A stretch of 64,000 bases of DNA from the NCBI RefSeq assembly GCF_014841125.1, contig NZ_JACYTQ010000001.1, forward strand, positions 1,178,001 through 1,242,000, written 5' to 3'. Both the position numbers and the translations under genes were made by a program. The notes below the pieces were generated by a model. The model was not told the DNA's origin and did not search any database. It worked only from the letters and a program-made list of their open reading frames with translations. Every line of letters begins with the position of its first letter. Position 1 is the stretch's first letter. Positions 38,558 through 48,441 of this stretch are shown here, piece after piece. The stretch is from Echinicola arenosa (GTDB taxonomy: Bacteria > Bacteroidota > Bacteroidia > Cytophagales > Cyclobacteriaceae).

Positions 38558-38622
38558 ACTTTACTTTTAACTATTAATATATTTAAATCTATCTTTTAAA
38601 CATCCACTATCTAAGCACATAA

Positions 38623-38648
38623 CCCAAGCTGTATAAAATCAGCTTGGG
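38623..38648 (-). other. Intercistronic hairpin between susD and uxuA
   Basis: Perfect 9-bp stem CCCAAGCTG / CAGCTTGGG with an 8-base loop, in the 161-nt gap after susD. There is no T-run on the minus side, so it is more likely an mRNA-stabilising or attenuating hairpin than a full terminator. It may help keep SusCD levels above those of the downstream enzymes. Confidence 0.55.
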
Positions 38649-38718
38649 CCACGTACTGACCCACATGTACTAATGGGCCTTATCCTCATTTATTTATAAC
38701 CAAAACTACACGAACCAA

Positions 38719-40662
38719 TTAATATCCCGGATTTTGATAGTTACTCTTGTCTCCCTCCATTGAATCCATTTGACCTTGTGGAATGGGTCTTAAGTAATGA
38801 TGTGGTTCAATGGTACGATTGATGGTTTGGGGAGTATGATCGCCATAACCAGAACCCGCGATCCTATAGGTACCGGCCAGATCTCCCCATTTCTGTGTAC
38901 GGATCAAATCATACCAGCGGTATCCTTCTCCAAAATACTCTCTGGAGCGCTCCAGCAAAATATAATTGACATCAATCACATCAGGTGTGGCTGCTATCAT
39001 CTCAGCACTATGATCTTCCACTTTCTCTTGATTGCCTTTATTATCCCATCGCCATTTCCCGGCCCGCTCACGAATGACATTGATCAAATCTCTTGCACTT
39101 TGCGGACCAGTTGCTCCTTTCACTGCGGCTTCAGCAGCCACAAAATACAGCTCTGAAAACTTGGCAATATTGAATGGACGGGTACTGCCGGCATTAGGTT
39201 GTCCAAGCCCATCACCATTATCTGTTCGATAGGGTCCCAACTTCCAAAGTCCAGGATATACGATCCTACTGATACCATTTGGAGGAATCACAAAGTCAGC
39301 CCTACCCGGCAATATTCCCGCACCAATATTTGCGCCTAAGCTGGACGGTGTAGGATAAGACACAGGTTGTCCAGGTTCCTCATTAAGGAACGTTAGGACA
39401 GGATCACCCGGTGCGATTTCCATTAAATTGGCATTATATACAGGTCCACCAATTGATGGTGATTTATCGATATTGGCACGATAGACTGTGGTGAAAGTAC
39501 CATCAAAGCGGGAATCGTTCGACTTATCCGCAAAGGTATTGGTAACAGCCCCAATAGTCGGACACATCCTTGTCCATGGACGCCCCGTGGACTGAATGGC
39601 TGCACGTCTCACAGACTCGACATCATTTGTCCACTGCGAACTGGAAGAACTACTTCTTATTACGGTATAATTCCAAGTCATCATCCAGCCCGCAAAGTTA
39701 TCCGGAGCACCACCACTTCCGTAAGTCAGGCTTCCACCATTGTAAAACTCACTGGTCTCTGTATGATCAGCATACAAAAGCATTTCATTATTACGGTCAT
39801 TCTCGGCTACGTTTACATCATAGAATGTCTCTTGCAATGCAAAAGGTCCTGGATTTTCTATCCCTTCCAGTGCGATATCATATGCTTGCTGAAAATACCA
39901 TTGTGCATCATGCCCATCCGGATCCACACGCTGTGCTTCAGGATAAGTAGGAATGTTATTAGGATTTTCTAGCCACCATGCATAGGTAAGGTAGGCTTTT
40001 GCCAAATAAAGACGCGCCAAGGTTTTAGTAGCAGTTCCGGTAAGACGTCCCACCTCTGGAAGGTCATTCACTGCCATAATCAGGTCTGGAAAAATAGCCT
40101 TGGTATAGACCTCTGGCACGGTGTTTCGAACAGAAGTCCTTGCAGGGTTGGTGTTGAACTCCAATTCTCCTGCTCCCAAATCTAAAGGCACACCTCCAAA
40201 GGTCTGTACTAAAAGAAAGTAATCGAATGCCCTGAAAAACCTGGCTTCAGCGATGAGGCCTGTAGAAACACCAGCCTCCAATCCAAACTTAATAATACCA
40301 CTGGCTGTATTGATATTAGAAAAGGATGTTCCCCAAAGAACATCAGCACGGCTACTAGTGGCATCTATTACTCCTTGACCACTTAGATCCATTACCAAGA
40401 AGTTTTGATCGGCACTTTGTGCATAGGTCACTTCATCTGTACCTGTCTGGCAAGTATTATAATAATAAGCTTGGCCGTAAATATAGCGAAGGTGGGCATA
40501 CATGGAGGTTAATCCTCCCAGGACTCCCTCTTCAGTCTCGAAAAACCCTGGCTCGAAACTACTTCGAGGTTGTTCTTCCAATATGTCAGCACATGAAGTA
40601 AGGAGCAATGTAATAACCGCAAACCTCATCCATGCATATATATGTTTTTGTATCTTTTTCAT
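38719..40662 (-). CDS. SusD/RagB-family glycan-binding lipoprotein
   Basis: 647 residues with a lipoprotein signal ending LLTSC. Helix-rich SusD architecture is visible: the N-terminal FETEEGVLGGLTSMYAHLRYIYG, EARFFRAFDYFLLVQTFGGVPL (RA-F-Y motif), LARLYLAKAYL, and the C-terminal RSREYFGEGYRWYDLIRTQKWG with ending RPIPQGQMDS. It would cap the SusC barrel and bind xylan-derived oligosaccharides at the surface. It starts 7 nt after susC. Its length is above average for SusD, mostly from long loops. Confidence 0.95.
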   Translation of the reverse strand: MKKIQKHIYAWMRFAVITLLLTSCADILEEQPRSSFEPGFFETEEGVLGGLTSMYAHLRYIYGQAYYYNTCQTGTDEVTYAQSADQNFLVMDLSGQGVIDATSSRADVLWGTSFSNINTASGIIKFGLEAGVSTGLIAEARFFRAFDYFLLVQTFGGVPLDLGAGELEFNTNPARTSVRNTVPEVYTKAIFPDLIMAVNDLPEVGRLTGTATKTLARLYLAKAYLTYAWWLENPNNIPTYPEAQRVDPDGHDAQWYFQQAYDIALEGIENPGPFALQETFYDVNVAENDRNNEMLLYADHTETSEFYNGGSLTYGSGGAPDNFAGWMMTWNYTVIRSSSSSSQWTNDVESVRRAAIQSTGRPWTRMCPTIGAVTNTFADKSNDSRFDGTFTTVYRANIDKSPSIGGPVYNANLMEIAPGDPVLTFLNEEPGQPVSYPTPSSLGANIGAGILPGRADFVIPPNGISRIVYPGLWKLGPYRTDNGDGLGQPNAGSTRPFNIAKFSELYFVAAEAAVKGATGPQSARDLINVIRERAGKWRWDNKGNQEKVEDHSAEMIAATPDVIDVNYILLERSREYFGEGYRWYDLIRTQKWGDLAGTYRIAGSGYGDHTPQTINRTIEPHHYLRPIPQGQMDSMEGDKSNYQNPGY

Positions 40663-40669
40663 AGTTAAT

Positions 40670-43600
40670 TCAGAATGTCAAGTTTACACCTACTATAAAA
40701 TTGCGAGTGGATGGAGAGTTGGTACCTATGGTCAGCAAGCGATTGGGGTAAGTACCTGTTGTCGCTGCATTTTCATCACCATATGAGTTGGTCTCTGGAT
40801 CCATTCCTGTCTCCTTATTGAAAGGAGAAAACAGTACAAATGGATTCTGGACAGCACCATAGATTCTCAATCTACTGATTCCTGCTTTACTCATCCAATT
40901 GCTTCCTTGATCAAAATTATAACCAAGTGTCATGGTTCTGATTTTCAAGTATGAAGCATCGAAATAGCCCAAGGTATTGCCATACTTAGGATTGTCACCG
41001 CTGGCCAATCCTCCAGGAGCAGGGTATCTTGCGTCCGTATTTTCAGGGGTCCAGTAATCTACTTTTACATTATTTCTTCGGCCACTGAGCATATTGAGGT
41101 ATCCTGTAGACGAATGAAGGGTACTTATTAAAATTCCTCCACTCCTAAAAGCTCCCACCAAACTTAAATCAAAATTCCTATAGGCCACACGGGTATTGAA
41201 ACCTCCCATGAAATCAGGCTGTAAATCCAGAATTTGACGATCATCCGGCCCTATCGCCCTTACCGGCGTACCATCATCCGCGTATTCTCCGGTGTAGGCT
41301 ACCTTAATCATCCCGGGATTTCCTCCTGGCTCAAGAACATCCAAATAAGGATCGCTTTCCTGCCATAACCCTTGATATGTATAATCATAAATCACATTAA
41401 TAGGATGTCCAACAAACCACCAGTTTCCTTCATCCCTTTCTTGGCCAGATGCCAATGAAACCAGCTTATTACGGTTGGCATACAAGTTAAAACCCGCTTC
41501 CCAAGTCCAATCATTGTTTTCTATGATCACTCCGTTCAGCGAAATCTCAACTCCCTTGTTCTGGGTTTCTCCAATATTGGCAGTATAACTGCTCACACCC
41601 GAAGTACCAGGTAGGTTTACCCCTAAAAGAATATCCTTGGTATTGGTGATATAATATTCCACAGTACCGGATAAACGGTGATTGAGCAAACGAAAGTCCA
41701 CCCCAAAATTCAACGTTTCGGAATATTCCCACCCTAAATTAGGGTTGGGAAGAGAATTTACAAAGTATCCCGTGGCATAAGTATCATTGCCGAAATTATA
41801 TGGACGAGTGCCTAATCCACCCAGTGTAGCATAGGGCGCAATTGCCTGATTGGATGTTTGCCCGTAACCTACACGTAACTTTAGCATATTTACTAAAGGT
41901 ACATTATTCATAAAAGACTCATTTCCAATATTCCAACCCGCAGATACCGCTGGATAAGTATGCCATTTATGGCCTGAAGCCAAACGTGAAGATCCATCAG
42001 ACCTCAAGGTGGCAGAGATCATATACCGATCATCATAAGAATACATCACCCGTCCCATATAGGATCTTAACCCCCATAGCTCATATTGTTGATCAGCGGG
42101 ATTGATCTGGATTTCACCATCGGCATATCCCAAATTATAAAATTGAAACTGATCAGCTGGAATATCTCTGGCCCACATCCTAGAACGGTGGTATTTATTC
42201 TGCTCAGAGGAATATAATGCGGTTACATTGACACTGTGTTTTTCTGCAAAAATTTTGTCATAAGTCAACAAATTCTCCACAATCCAGTGGTAAGTATGGG
42301 TATTCCCTACTGCACCAGTAGAGGGTGTCTCGGGATTGGAACTATTGATTCCCCTCCCCGTATATTCACCTCGATTACTTTGGCGATAGTCTAGCCCAAG
42401 GTTTACCCGGTATCTTAACCCTTCAACCCCAGGTATCTTTAGCTCTGCATAAATGGCATTATAAGTTGCATATGCTCTGGTTTCATCCAGCCACTGACCA
42501 TCAATATTGTTTAATACTTCACGCGTAGATACCCAACTCTCATCCAATGGCATATTAACCGTCCTTCTCAAAGTACCATCATCCTCGTAGGGAGAAGCAA
42601 TGGGAGACATGCTCAAAGTATTATAAAGTCCCACCTGGGATCCCTGTGTAACATTATAGTTAGTGTTGGTGTTGAACCCTAACCTTAGGTATTGACCAAT
42701 TTCCTGGTCCACTGACGCCCTTAACGAAAACCGGTCATATTCTTGGGTGGGCACCACTCCTTCGTCATGATAATATCCTAAGCCAAAACTATAGGAGCTT
42801 TTTTCACCTCCACCGGTCACACTCACATCATGGCTAGACATTACGCCAGTTCTATAAAGCAAGTCTTGCCAGTCAGTATCAACATCATTGGACTCATCCG
42901 CACCATTAGTGTAGATGCCGGCCGCTTCCCGCATCGCGACAAATTCAGGCCCATTCATCATGGGATATTTTGAAAACACAGTTTTCGGACCATAAAAACC
43001 ACTGTAGCTTACTTTCGCCTCTTGGCCTTTTGCCCCCTTTTTGGTTCCTATCAAAATCACACCATTGGCACCACGGGAGCCATAAATAGCAGTAGCAGAA
43101 GCATCTTTCAATACATCTATACTTTCAATATCCTCTGGATTGATATCTCCTATGGATCCAGCAAAAGGAATCCCATTGAGTACAATAAGCGGGTCATTAC
43201 TGGCTGTTAGCGAACGGTTACCTCGAATACGTATTTGCATACTCGCTCCCGGCTTGGAAGATGTCTGAGAAATATTCACACCGGGCAACCGGCCCTGCAA
43301 AGCCTGGGTCACGTTGGCAGATGCTACCTCCCGCATTTCATCACCACCAATCGATGCCACTGAACCTGTTACAGCTTCTTGGCGCAATGTACCATAACCC
43401 ACAACTACCACTTCATCCAATGCGCCCATATCAGGCACCATGTTCACATCAATGGAAGTCTGATTTCCGACTTCTATTTCCTGAGGAGCATACCCTAAAA
43501 AAGAAAATACCAATGTGGCTCCCCTCTGTACGGAAATATTATATTCCCCGTCCAAACCGGTAACGACCCCATTGGCTGTCCCTTTCTCTTGTATTGCTGC

Positions 43601-43774
43601 TCCTGGTAACCCTACTCCATTCTCATCCAGTACCACGCCGGATACTGATACATTTTGAGCCATTGAAAGATGACCAACTAGCATAAACACTAATAAAATC
43701 ATCCATTTTAATAACTCATTGCCAGCGGTCCTATCATTCTCTGACCGAACACACTTGGTAAAGGTTGAATCCAT
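40670..43774 (-). CDS. SusC/RagA-family TonB-dependent transporter
   Basis: About 1034 residues from ATG 43774. A frame extension of 38 codons upstream (to 43888) looks non-coding and starts before a normal signal region, so it was rejected. A signal segment (ILLVFMLVGHLSMAQ), a carboxypeptidase-like domain (VSGVVLDENGVGLPGAAI), a TonB-box-like DEVVVVGYG, the plug (RIRGNRSLTASNDPLIVLNG) and an outer-membrane barrel follow. It is expected to import glucuronoxylan fragments with SusD. It heads the minus operon with susD, uxuA, GH115 and esterase. Confidence 0.95.
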   Translation of the reverse strand: MDSTFTKCVRSENDRTAGNELLKWMILLVFMLVGHLSMAQNVSVSGVVLDENGVGLPGAAIQEKGTANGVVTGLDGEYNISVQRGATLVFSFLGYAPQEIEVGNQTSIDVNMVPDMGALDEVVVVGYGTLRQEAVTGSVASIGGDEMREVASANVTQALQGRLPGVNISQTSSKPGASMQIRIRGNRSLTASNDPLIVLNGIPFAGSIGDINPEDIESIDVLKDASATAIYGSRGANGVILIGTKKGAKGQEAKVSYSGFYGPKTVFSKYPMMNGPEFVAMREAAGIYTNGADESNDVDTDWQDLLYRTGVMSSHDVSVTGGGEKSSYSFGLGYYHDEGVVPTQEYDRFSLRASVDQEIGQYLRLGFNTNTNYNVTQGSQVGLYNTLSMSPIASPYEDDGTLRRTVNMPLDESWVSTREVLNNIDGQWLDETRAYATYNAIYAELKIPGVEGLRYRVNLGLDYRQSNRGEYTGRGINSSNPETPSTGAVGNTHTYHWIVENLLTYDKIFAEKHSVNVTALYSSEQNKYHRSRMWARDIPADQFQFYNLGYADGEIQINPADQQYELWGLRSYMGRVMYSYDDRYMISATLRSDGSSRLASGHKWHTYPAVSAGWNIGNESFMNNVPLVNMLKLRVGYGQTSNQAIAPYATLGGLGTRPYNFGNDTYATGYFVNSLPNPNLGWEYSETLNFGVDFRLLNHRLSGTVEYYITNTKDILLGVNLPGTSGVSSYTANIGETQNKGVEISLNGVIIENNDWTWEAGFNLYANRNKLVSLASGQERDEGNWWFVGHPINVIYDYTYQGLWQESDPYLDVLEPGGNPGMIKVAYTGEYADDGTPVRAIGPDDRQILDLQPDFMGGFNTRVAYRNFDLSLVGAFRSGGILISTLHSSTGYLNMLSGRRNNVKVDYWTPENTDARYPAPGGLASGDNPKYGNTLGYFDASYLKIRTMTLGYNFDQGSNWMSKAGISRLRIYGAVQNPFVLFSPFNKETGMDPETNSYGDENAATTGTYPNRLLTIGTNSPSTRNFIVGVNLTF

Positions 43775-44367
43775 ACTTTTTTTTGTTTTGGGTTTAACTA
43801 ATTGCACATAAAAACTAAATACCTCCCCCTCTAACCGGAGGATCTTTCCTGAAAGGATTGATATTCTAAACCTCACAAAAAAAAACATAAATTACAACCG
43901 ATTGCAGAAATTTTTTCATACCTATTTTCCTATAAAAAATAAAATATTATCTTGTTACAGATTATAAAACCAGCTAAATCGATTAAACTAATCAATATTT
44001 TGAAAATTTTAATTAAATAATATTTTTTAAGAAACGAAACATCATCATTTCCGCAATAAAGCTTCAAACTATTGCATAAATTAAGTTTTGAGCAAAATTA
44101 AAAGGTATATTAAACCATACAAGTAAAAATAAAGGCTCTAAACTAGTCGTATAATTATTTTTTAATATGAAATCGATTTCATAAATCAATAATATAAATT
44201 ATATTCAACCAAATAATAAAAAACTATAAGCACCTGAGACATTAAACCCATTGATAAAAGAGCAACATAAAACCTATATTAAACGAAAATGTCGCTACAA
44301 TTTATAGAAAACCGCAAGTGATTATAGTATTTTGCGACTTACGCATAATTAGAAAGGACCCTGGAAA
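43775..44367. promoter_or_regulatory. Divergent regulatory region, susC / lacI-type
   Basis: 593 A/T-rich bases between the divergent arms of the glucuronoxylan locus. On the minus strand TAATTTTG (44093-44100) matches the -7 box, with TTG about 19 bases upstream (44120-44122), predicting a roughly 310-nt leader for susC. An 18-bp palindrome lies at 44166-44183. No small coding frame is convincing. Confidence 0.45.
44166..44183. promoter_or_regulatory. 18-bp perfect palindrome, LacI-family operator candidate
   Basis: TATGAAATCGATTTCATA is fully self-complementary, with a central CG as in operators of LacI-family proteins. It lies 185 nt before the lacI-type gene and upstream of the predicted susC promoter. 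A close relative of its core occurs at 22951-22964. Confidence 0.65.
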
Positions 44368-45402
44368 ATGAATAAGGAAATCACTATTTACGATATTGCC
44401 AAAGATTTAGGCGTTTCTCCCACTACGGTAAGTAGAGCCCTTAATGACCACCCTGCGGTAAATGTAAAAACAAAGCAAAAAATCTTTGATGCAGCCAAAC
44501 AAATGGGCTACCGGTCAAATGTTTTTGCCTCCAACTTAAGGAGTAAAAAAACCAACAACATTGGTATAATCGTTCCAAGGCTAAACAGCTCCTTCCAGTC
44601 TTCAGTTTTGGCAGGAATGGAAAAGGTGGCCAATGATGCAGGATTTAACCTTATCATAAGCCAATCTCTTGAATCTTCAGAAAAAGAAAAAGCAAACGCC
44701 AGAACCATGTTCAATAGCCGAGTAGACGGCTTATTGGTTTCTTTGGCTAGTAACACAGAAAACGTAGAGCATTTCAATGCTTTCCTAGATAAAGGCACAC
44801 CAGTATTGTTTTTCGACAGGGTAGCCAGCAATTCAGGGTGTACTGGGGTTGTAATCGACAACACTCAAGCCGCATACAATGCCACCAAACACTTGATCGA
44901 ACAAGGATGCAAAAACATCATACACGTTTTGGGAAACACTAAGATCAATGTATATGCTGATAGACTCAAGGGATATAAGTATGCATTAATGGACCATGAA
45001 ATTCCCTTTAATTCAAAAAACGTGATCTATTCAGACCTTAACGAGGAAGCAGGAGAGGATATTGCTAACAAAATAATAAACAAAAAAACTCTTCCAGATG
45101 GACTTTTTGTTTCAAACGATGCTTGTGCCGCAAGTTGTATCCAAACACTGAAGCAAGCAGGAATTAGAATACCCGAAGACATTGCCGTAGTAGGTTTTAA
45201 TAACGACATAATCTCAAGGCTTATCGAACCTAACCTAACCACTACTCATTACCCAGGCTATGAAATGGGAGAGGTAGCAATGAAAAACCTCATCAATCAC
45301 CTGGGAGACAACTCCAAAGGAGTATTACAAAATACAAATACTATTACATTAAGATCCGAACTGATTGTCAGATCCTCTTCATTGAGGCAAAAGACAACTT
45401 AA
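44368..45402 (+). CDS. LacI-family transcriptional regulator
   Basis: 344 residues. The N-terminal LacI helix-turn-helix (TIYDIAKDLGVSPTTVSRAL) with the following hinge helix is clear, then a periplasmic-binding-protein-like sensor domain (NNIGIIVPRL, SRVDGLLVSLAS, PVLFFDRV, GLFVSNDACA, DIAVVGFNND). It is divergent from the susCD-uxuA operon and heads GH67 and SDR genes. It probably responds to a glucuronate-pathway intermediate. The palindrome at 44166-44183 is its likely site. Effector identity is inference. Confidence 0.95.
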   Translation: MNKEITIYDIAKDLGVSPTTVSRALNDHPAVNVKTKQKIFDAAKQMGYRSNVFASNLRSKKTNNIGIIVPRLNSSFQSSVLAGMEKVANDAGFNLIISQSLESSEKEKANARTMFNSRVDGLLVSLASNTENVEHFNAFLDKGTPVLFFDRVASNSGCTGVVIDNTQAAYNATKHLIEQGCKNIIHVLGNTKINVYADRLKGYKYALMDHEIPFNSKNVIYSDLNEEAGEDIANKIINKKTLPDGLFVSNDACAASCIQTLKQAGIRIPEDIAVVGFNNDIISRLIEPNLTTTHYPGYEMGEVAMKNLINHLGDNSKGVLQNTNTITLRSELIVRSSSLRQKTT

Positions 45403-45443
45403 AGAAACACGTTCAATAACCCAAAATAAACATTTTAAATCTT

Positions 45444-47606
45444 ATGAAAAGACCTTCAATCATTCTTTTCGTCCTAGCCTTGCTATGTCTGTACAGTACT
45501 AATGTTCTTGCCAAAGACGGATACAAGCTATGGCTACAATATGAAAAAATTGAAAATAAAGAACTGGCTGAATCTTACCTGAACAGCATCCATCAAATCA
45601 CCATCCCAAACCATTCTGCAACGACCGATGTCATCAAAAATGAACTTTCCATCGCGCTCAAAGACATGCTCTCTACCTTCCCTGTATTCACTGAAGATGG
45701 TATTAAAAAAAATAATATTGTCATTGCCACGCCAGAATCCCTCCCTTGGCTCGATGAGTTTATTGGCCAAAATCAATTAGACGGCTTAGGACAAGAAGGC
45801 TTTATCATAAAGAGTATTCAATACAAAAATCAGCCAATTACATTAATCACCGGCAACGCTGATGCAGCTTTGCTTTATGGAACATTTGAATTTCTCAAAT
45901 TACTACAAACTCACCAGAGCATCGTTGATTTAAACATTGTTTCTGTCCCTAAAACAAAAATCAGGATCCTGAACCACTGGGACAACCTGGACAGAACTGT
46001 GGAAAGAGGCTATGCTGGATCCTCCATCTGGAACTGGCACCTCCTTCCAGACCATATCAACCAACAGTACATTGATTATGCACGAGCCAATGCTTCCATC
46101 GGAATCAACGGCACTGTCCTGACGAATGTAAACGCCAATGCATTGGTACTCACAGCGGCCTACATCGAAAAAGCTGCTGCTTTAGCAAAAGTATTTGAAC
46201 CATACGGCATCAAAGTTTACCTCACCGCTAGATTCAGTGCCCCTATGGAAATCGGCCAACTTAAAACATCAGACCCATTGGATGAAGAAGTCCAAAAATG
46301 GTGGAATGACAAGGCAACAGAAATCTATTCTTACATTCCAAATTTTGGAGGCTTTTTGGTTAAGGCAGACTCTGAAGGACAACCCGGTCCCCATAACTAC
46401 GGACGAACACAAGCCGAAGGAGCCAATTTATTGGCCAAAGCCCTGAAGCCACACGGCGGTATTGTAATGTGGAGAGCATTTGTTTATAGTGAAAACACAC
46501 CCGACGACAGGGCCAAACAAGCGTATAATGAATTCAAGCCTTTGGACGGGGAATTTGAAAGCAATGTATTGGTGCAAGTAAAAAATGGAGCCATAGATTT
46601 TCAACCAAGAGAACCTTTTCACCCTCTTTTTGGAGCGATGCCCAAAACCCCATTGATGATGGAGTTTCAAATCACCCAAGAATACCTTGGACAAGGCACT
46701 CACTTGGTCTACCTATCCAAACTATATGAAGAAGTATTAAACACGGACACTTATTGTAAAGGGCCAGGGTCTACTGTTGTGAAAATCATAGATGGCAGTT
46801 TAGAAAACCATCAATTAAGTGGCATGGCTGGAGTTTCCAATATTGGGTCAGATAGAAACTGGACCGGTAATCATTTTGGTCAAGCCAACTGGTATGCTTT
46901 TGGCAAGCTAGCATGGAATCCCTATGCCAGTTCAGAAAAAATCGCTGAAGATTGGATTGCAATGACTTTTAGCAATGACCCTAAATTCATAAGCACTACA
47001 TTAGATATAATGTCCAAATCCCGCGAAGCTGCAGTCAACTACATGACACCACTTGGACTGCACCATATCATGGGATGGAACCATCATTATGGCCCAGCCC
47101 CATGGATCACTGACAAGCACCGAGATGACTGGACCTCTACTTATTATCATCAAGCAGGATCCGACGGAATTGGGTTTGACCGGACCTCCTCAGGAAGTGA
47201 TGCCCTTAGCCAATACTCCCCTTATATCGAGAAACAATTTAGCAATCCCAAGACTTGTCCTGAAAAATACTTACTGTGGTTTCACCACCTCCCATGGGCA
47301 TACCGTATGGAGTCGGGAAAAACACTATGGGAAGAACTTGCTCTTCATTATCAGGCAGGAGTTGACCAAACGACTACAGCTATTAAAAAATGGAGTACAC
47401 TAGAAAAGTCAATTGACAATGAACGATACCAACATATATTATCCTTTATGAAAATTCAAGAGAAAGAAGCAAAATGGTGGAGAGATGCCTGTTTGCTATA
47501 TTTCCAACAATTTTCAAAACTTCCCTTACCTGATGCTGTCGAAAAACCGAATAAGACGCTGGAGGATTTCAAAAATTACAAGCCGCATTTTGCACCCGGC
47601 ATATAA
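45444..47606 (+). CDS. GH67 alpha-glucuronidase
   Basis: 720 residues with a signal peptide (to about residue 24, NVLAKDGY), so probably periplasmic. GH67 hallmarks are DGYKLWLQYEKI, RILNHWDNLDRTVERGYAG, FLVKADSEGQPGPHNYGRTQ (general-acid Glu region), QVKNGAIDFQPREPFHPLFG and the C-terminal WNHHYGPAPW and WFHHLPW. GH67 enzymes release 4-O-methylglucuronic acid from the terminal xylose of short xylo-oligosaccharides, complementing GH115. It lies 41 nt behind the LacI-type gene and 10 nt before the SDR gene. Confidence 0.96.
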   Translation: MKRPSIILFVLALLCLYSTNVLAKDGYKLWLQYEKIENKELAESYLNSIHQITIPNHSATTDVIKNELSIALKDMLSTFPVFTEDGIKKNNIVIATPESLPWLDEFIGQNQLDGLGQEGFIIKSIQYKNQPITLITGNADAALLYGTFEFLKLLQTHQSIVDLNIVSVPKTKIRILNHWDNLDRTVERGYAGSSIWNWHLLPDHINQQYIDYARANASIGINGTVLTNVNANALVLTAAYIEKAAALAKVFEPYGIKVYLTARFSAPMEIGQLKTSDPLDEEVQKWWNDKATEIYSYIPNFGGFLVKADSEGQPGPHNYGRTQAEGANLLAKALKPHGGIVMWRAFVYSENTPDDRAKQAYNEFKPLDGEFESNVLVQVKNGAIDFQPREPFHPLFGAMPKTPLMMEFQITQEYLGQGTHLVYLSKLYEEVLNTDTYCKGPGSTVVKIIDGSLENHQLSGMAGVSNIGSDRNWTGNHFGQANWYAFGKLAWNPYASSEKIAEDWIAMTFSNDPKFISTTLDIMSKSREAAVNYMTPLGLHHIMGWNHHYGPAPWITDKHRDDWTSTYYHQAGSDGIGFDRTSSGSDALSQYSPYIEKQFSNPKTCPEKYLLWFHHLPWAYRMESGKTLWEELALHYQAGVDQTTTAIKKWSTLEKSIDNERYQHILSFMKIQEKEAKWWRDACLLYFQQFSKLPLPDAVEKPNKTLEDFKNYKPHFAPGI

Positions 47607-47616
47607 GCACTAAGCA

Positions 47617-48375
47617 ATGAACAATATATCAAATACAAACAAACAAATAGCCGTGGTCACGGGAGGAGCTTCAGGACTAGGCTTGGCCACTGCCTGCAAG
47701 CTTTCTAAAAATGGAATCACTACCATTATTATTGGCAGAAACAAGACCAAACTTTTGGAAGCCCAAGAGCAGATTGGTCAAAACTGTTTCCATTACCAGT
47801 TTGACCTCAACAAGCTGGAGCAAATACCAGCATTAGTACAGACAATTGTAAAAGAACACGGGAGTATTGACATTCTTGTAAACAATGCCGGGATCAACAT
47901 GAAAAAACCTCTTATTGAAGTAACTGATGAAGAATTTCAAGAGATAATCACTACCAATGTAGTGGCTGTTTTTTCACTTAGCCGGGAAGTTGCCAAATTG
48001 ATGACAGAACAAAAGTCTGGCTCTATTATCAACATTAGCTCCATGGCTTCCCAGTATGGCATCCCCAAGGTAATTGCTTACACCGCATCCAAATCTGCCA
48101 TCGAAGGAATGACCAAGGCCATGGCAGTAGAATTATCTCCTTTGGGCATTAGGGTCAATTGTATTGCACCTGGCTTTATCGCTACAGACATGTCCGCCAA
48201 AGCACTCAACAATGACCCAGAACGTAAAAACAAGGTACTTTCCCGTACCCCAATGGGCAAGCTAGGGTCTCCAGAACACATAGCAGATGCGGTCTATTAT
48301 TTTGCATCACAAAACTCGAGCTACGTTACAGGAACAATTCTCCCGGTTGACGGAGGTAATTCAATTGGTTTCTGA
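47617..48375 (+). CDS. SDR-family oxidoreductase, probable mannonate/fructuronate reductase
   Basis: 252-residue short-chain dehydrogenase. The cofactor loop TGGASGLGLA, NNAG, the catalytic Ser in INISSMAS, and the YTASKSA active-site motif (Tyr/Lys) are present, with the C-terminal GTILPVDGG. Sequence style is like gluconate 5-dehydrogenase/KduD. Since uxuA is in the same locus and no classical uxuB is seen, it may reduce fructuronate to mannonate. This is inference. It is the last gene of the plus arm and ends at a strong terminator. Confidence 0.85.
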   Translation: MNNISNTNKQIAVVTGGASGLGLATACKLSKNGITTIIIGRNKTKLLEAQEQIGQNCFHYQFDLNKLEQIPALVQTIVKEHGSIDILVNNAGINMKKPLIEVTDEEFQEIITTNVVAVFSLSREVAKLMTEQKSGSIINISSMASQYGIPKVIAYTASKSAIEGMTKAMAVELSPLGIRVNCIAPGFIATDMSAKALNNDPERKNKVLSRTPMGKLGSPEHIADAVYYFASQNSSYVTGTILPVDGGNSIGF

Positions 48376-48387
48376 TTATGCTAAATG

Positions 48388-48425
48388 AAAAAAGTCCCCT
48401 TCATCGAAATGAAGGGGACTTTTTT
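48388..48425. terminator. Strong bidirectional terminator
   Basis: A perfect 17-bp stem (48388-48404 with 48409-48425) closed by the tetraloop CGAA, with A6 and T6 at the two ends. It lies between the convergent SDR and M28 genes and can serve both. Confidence 0.95.
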
Positions 48426-48441
48426 ATATCTCATTCAATCT

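Noticed and set aside
40419-40601. Short plus-strand frame inside susD region
   Set aside because: It lies fully inside a long, well-supported susD gene on the other strand and has no family-like sequence.
43775-43888. N-terminal extension of the first SusC by 38 codons
   Set aside because: The extra residues come before a normal SusC start with a signal segment, show no family features, and would put coding sequence into the promoter region.
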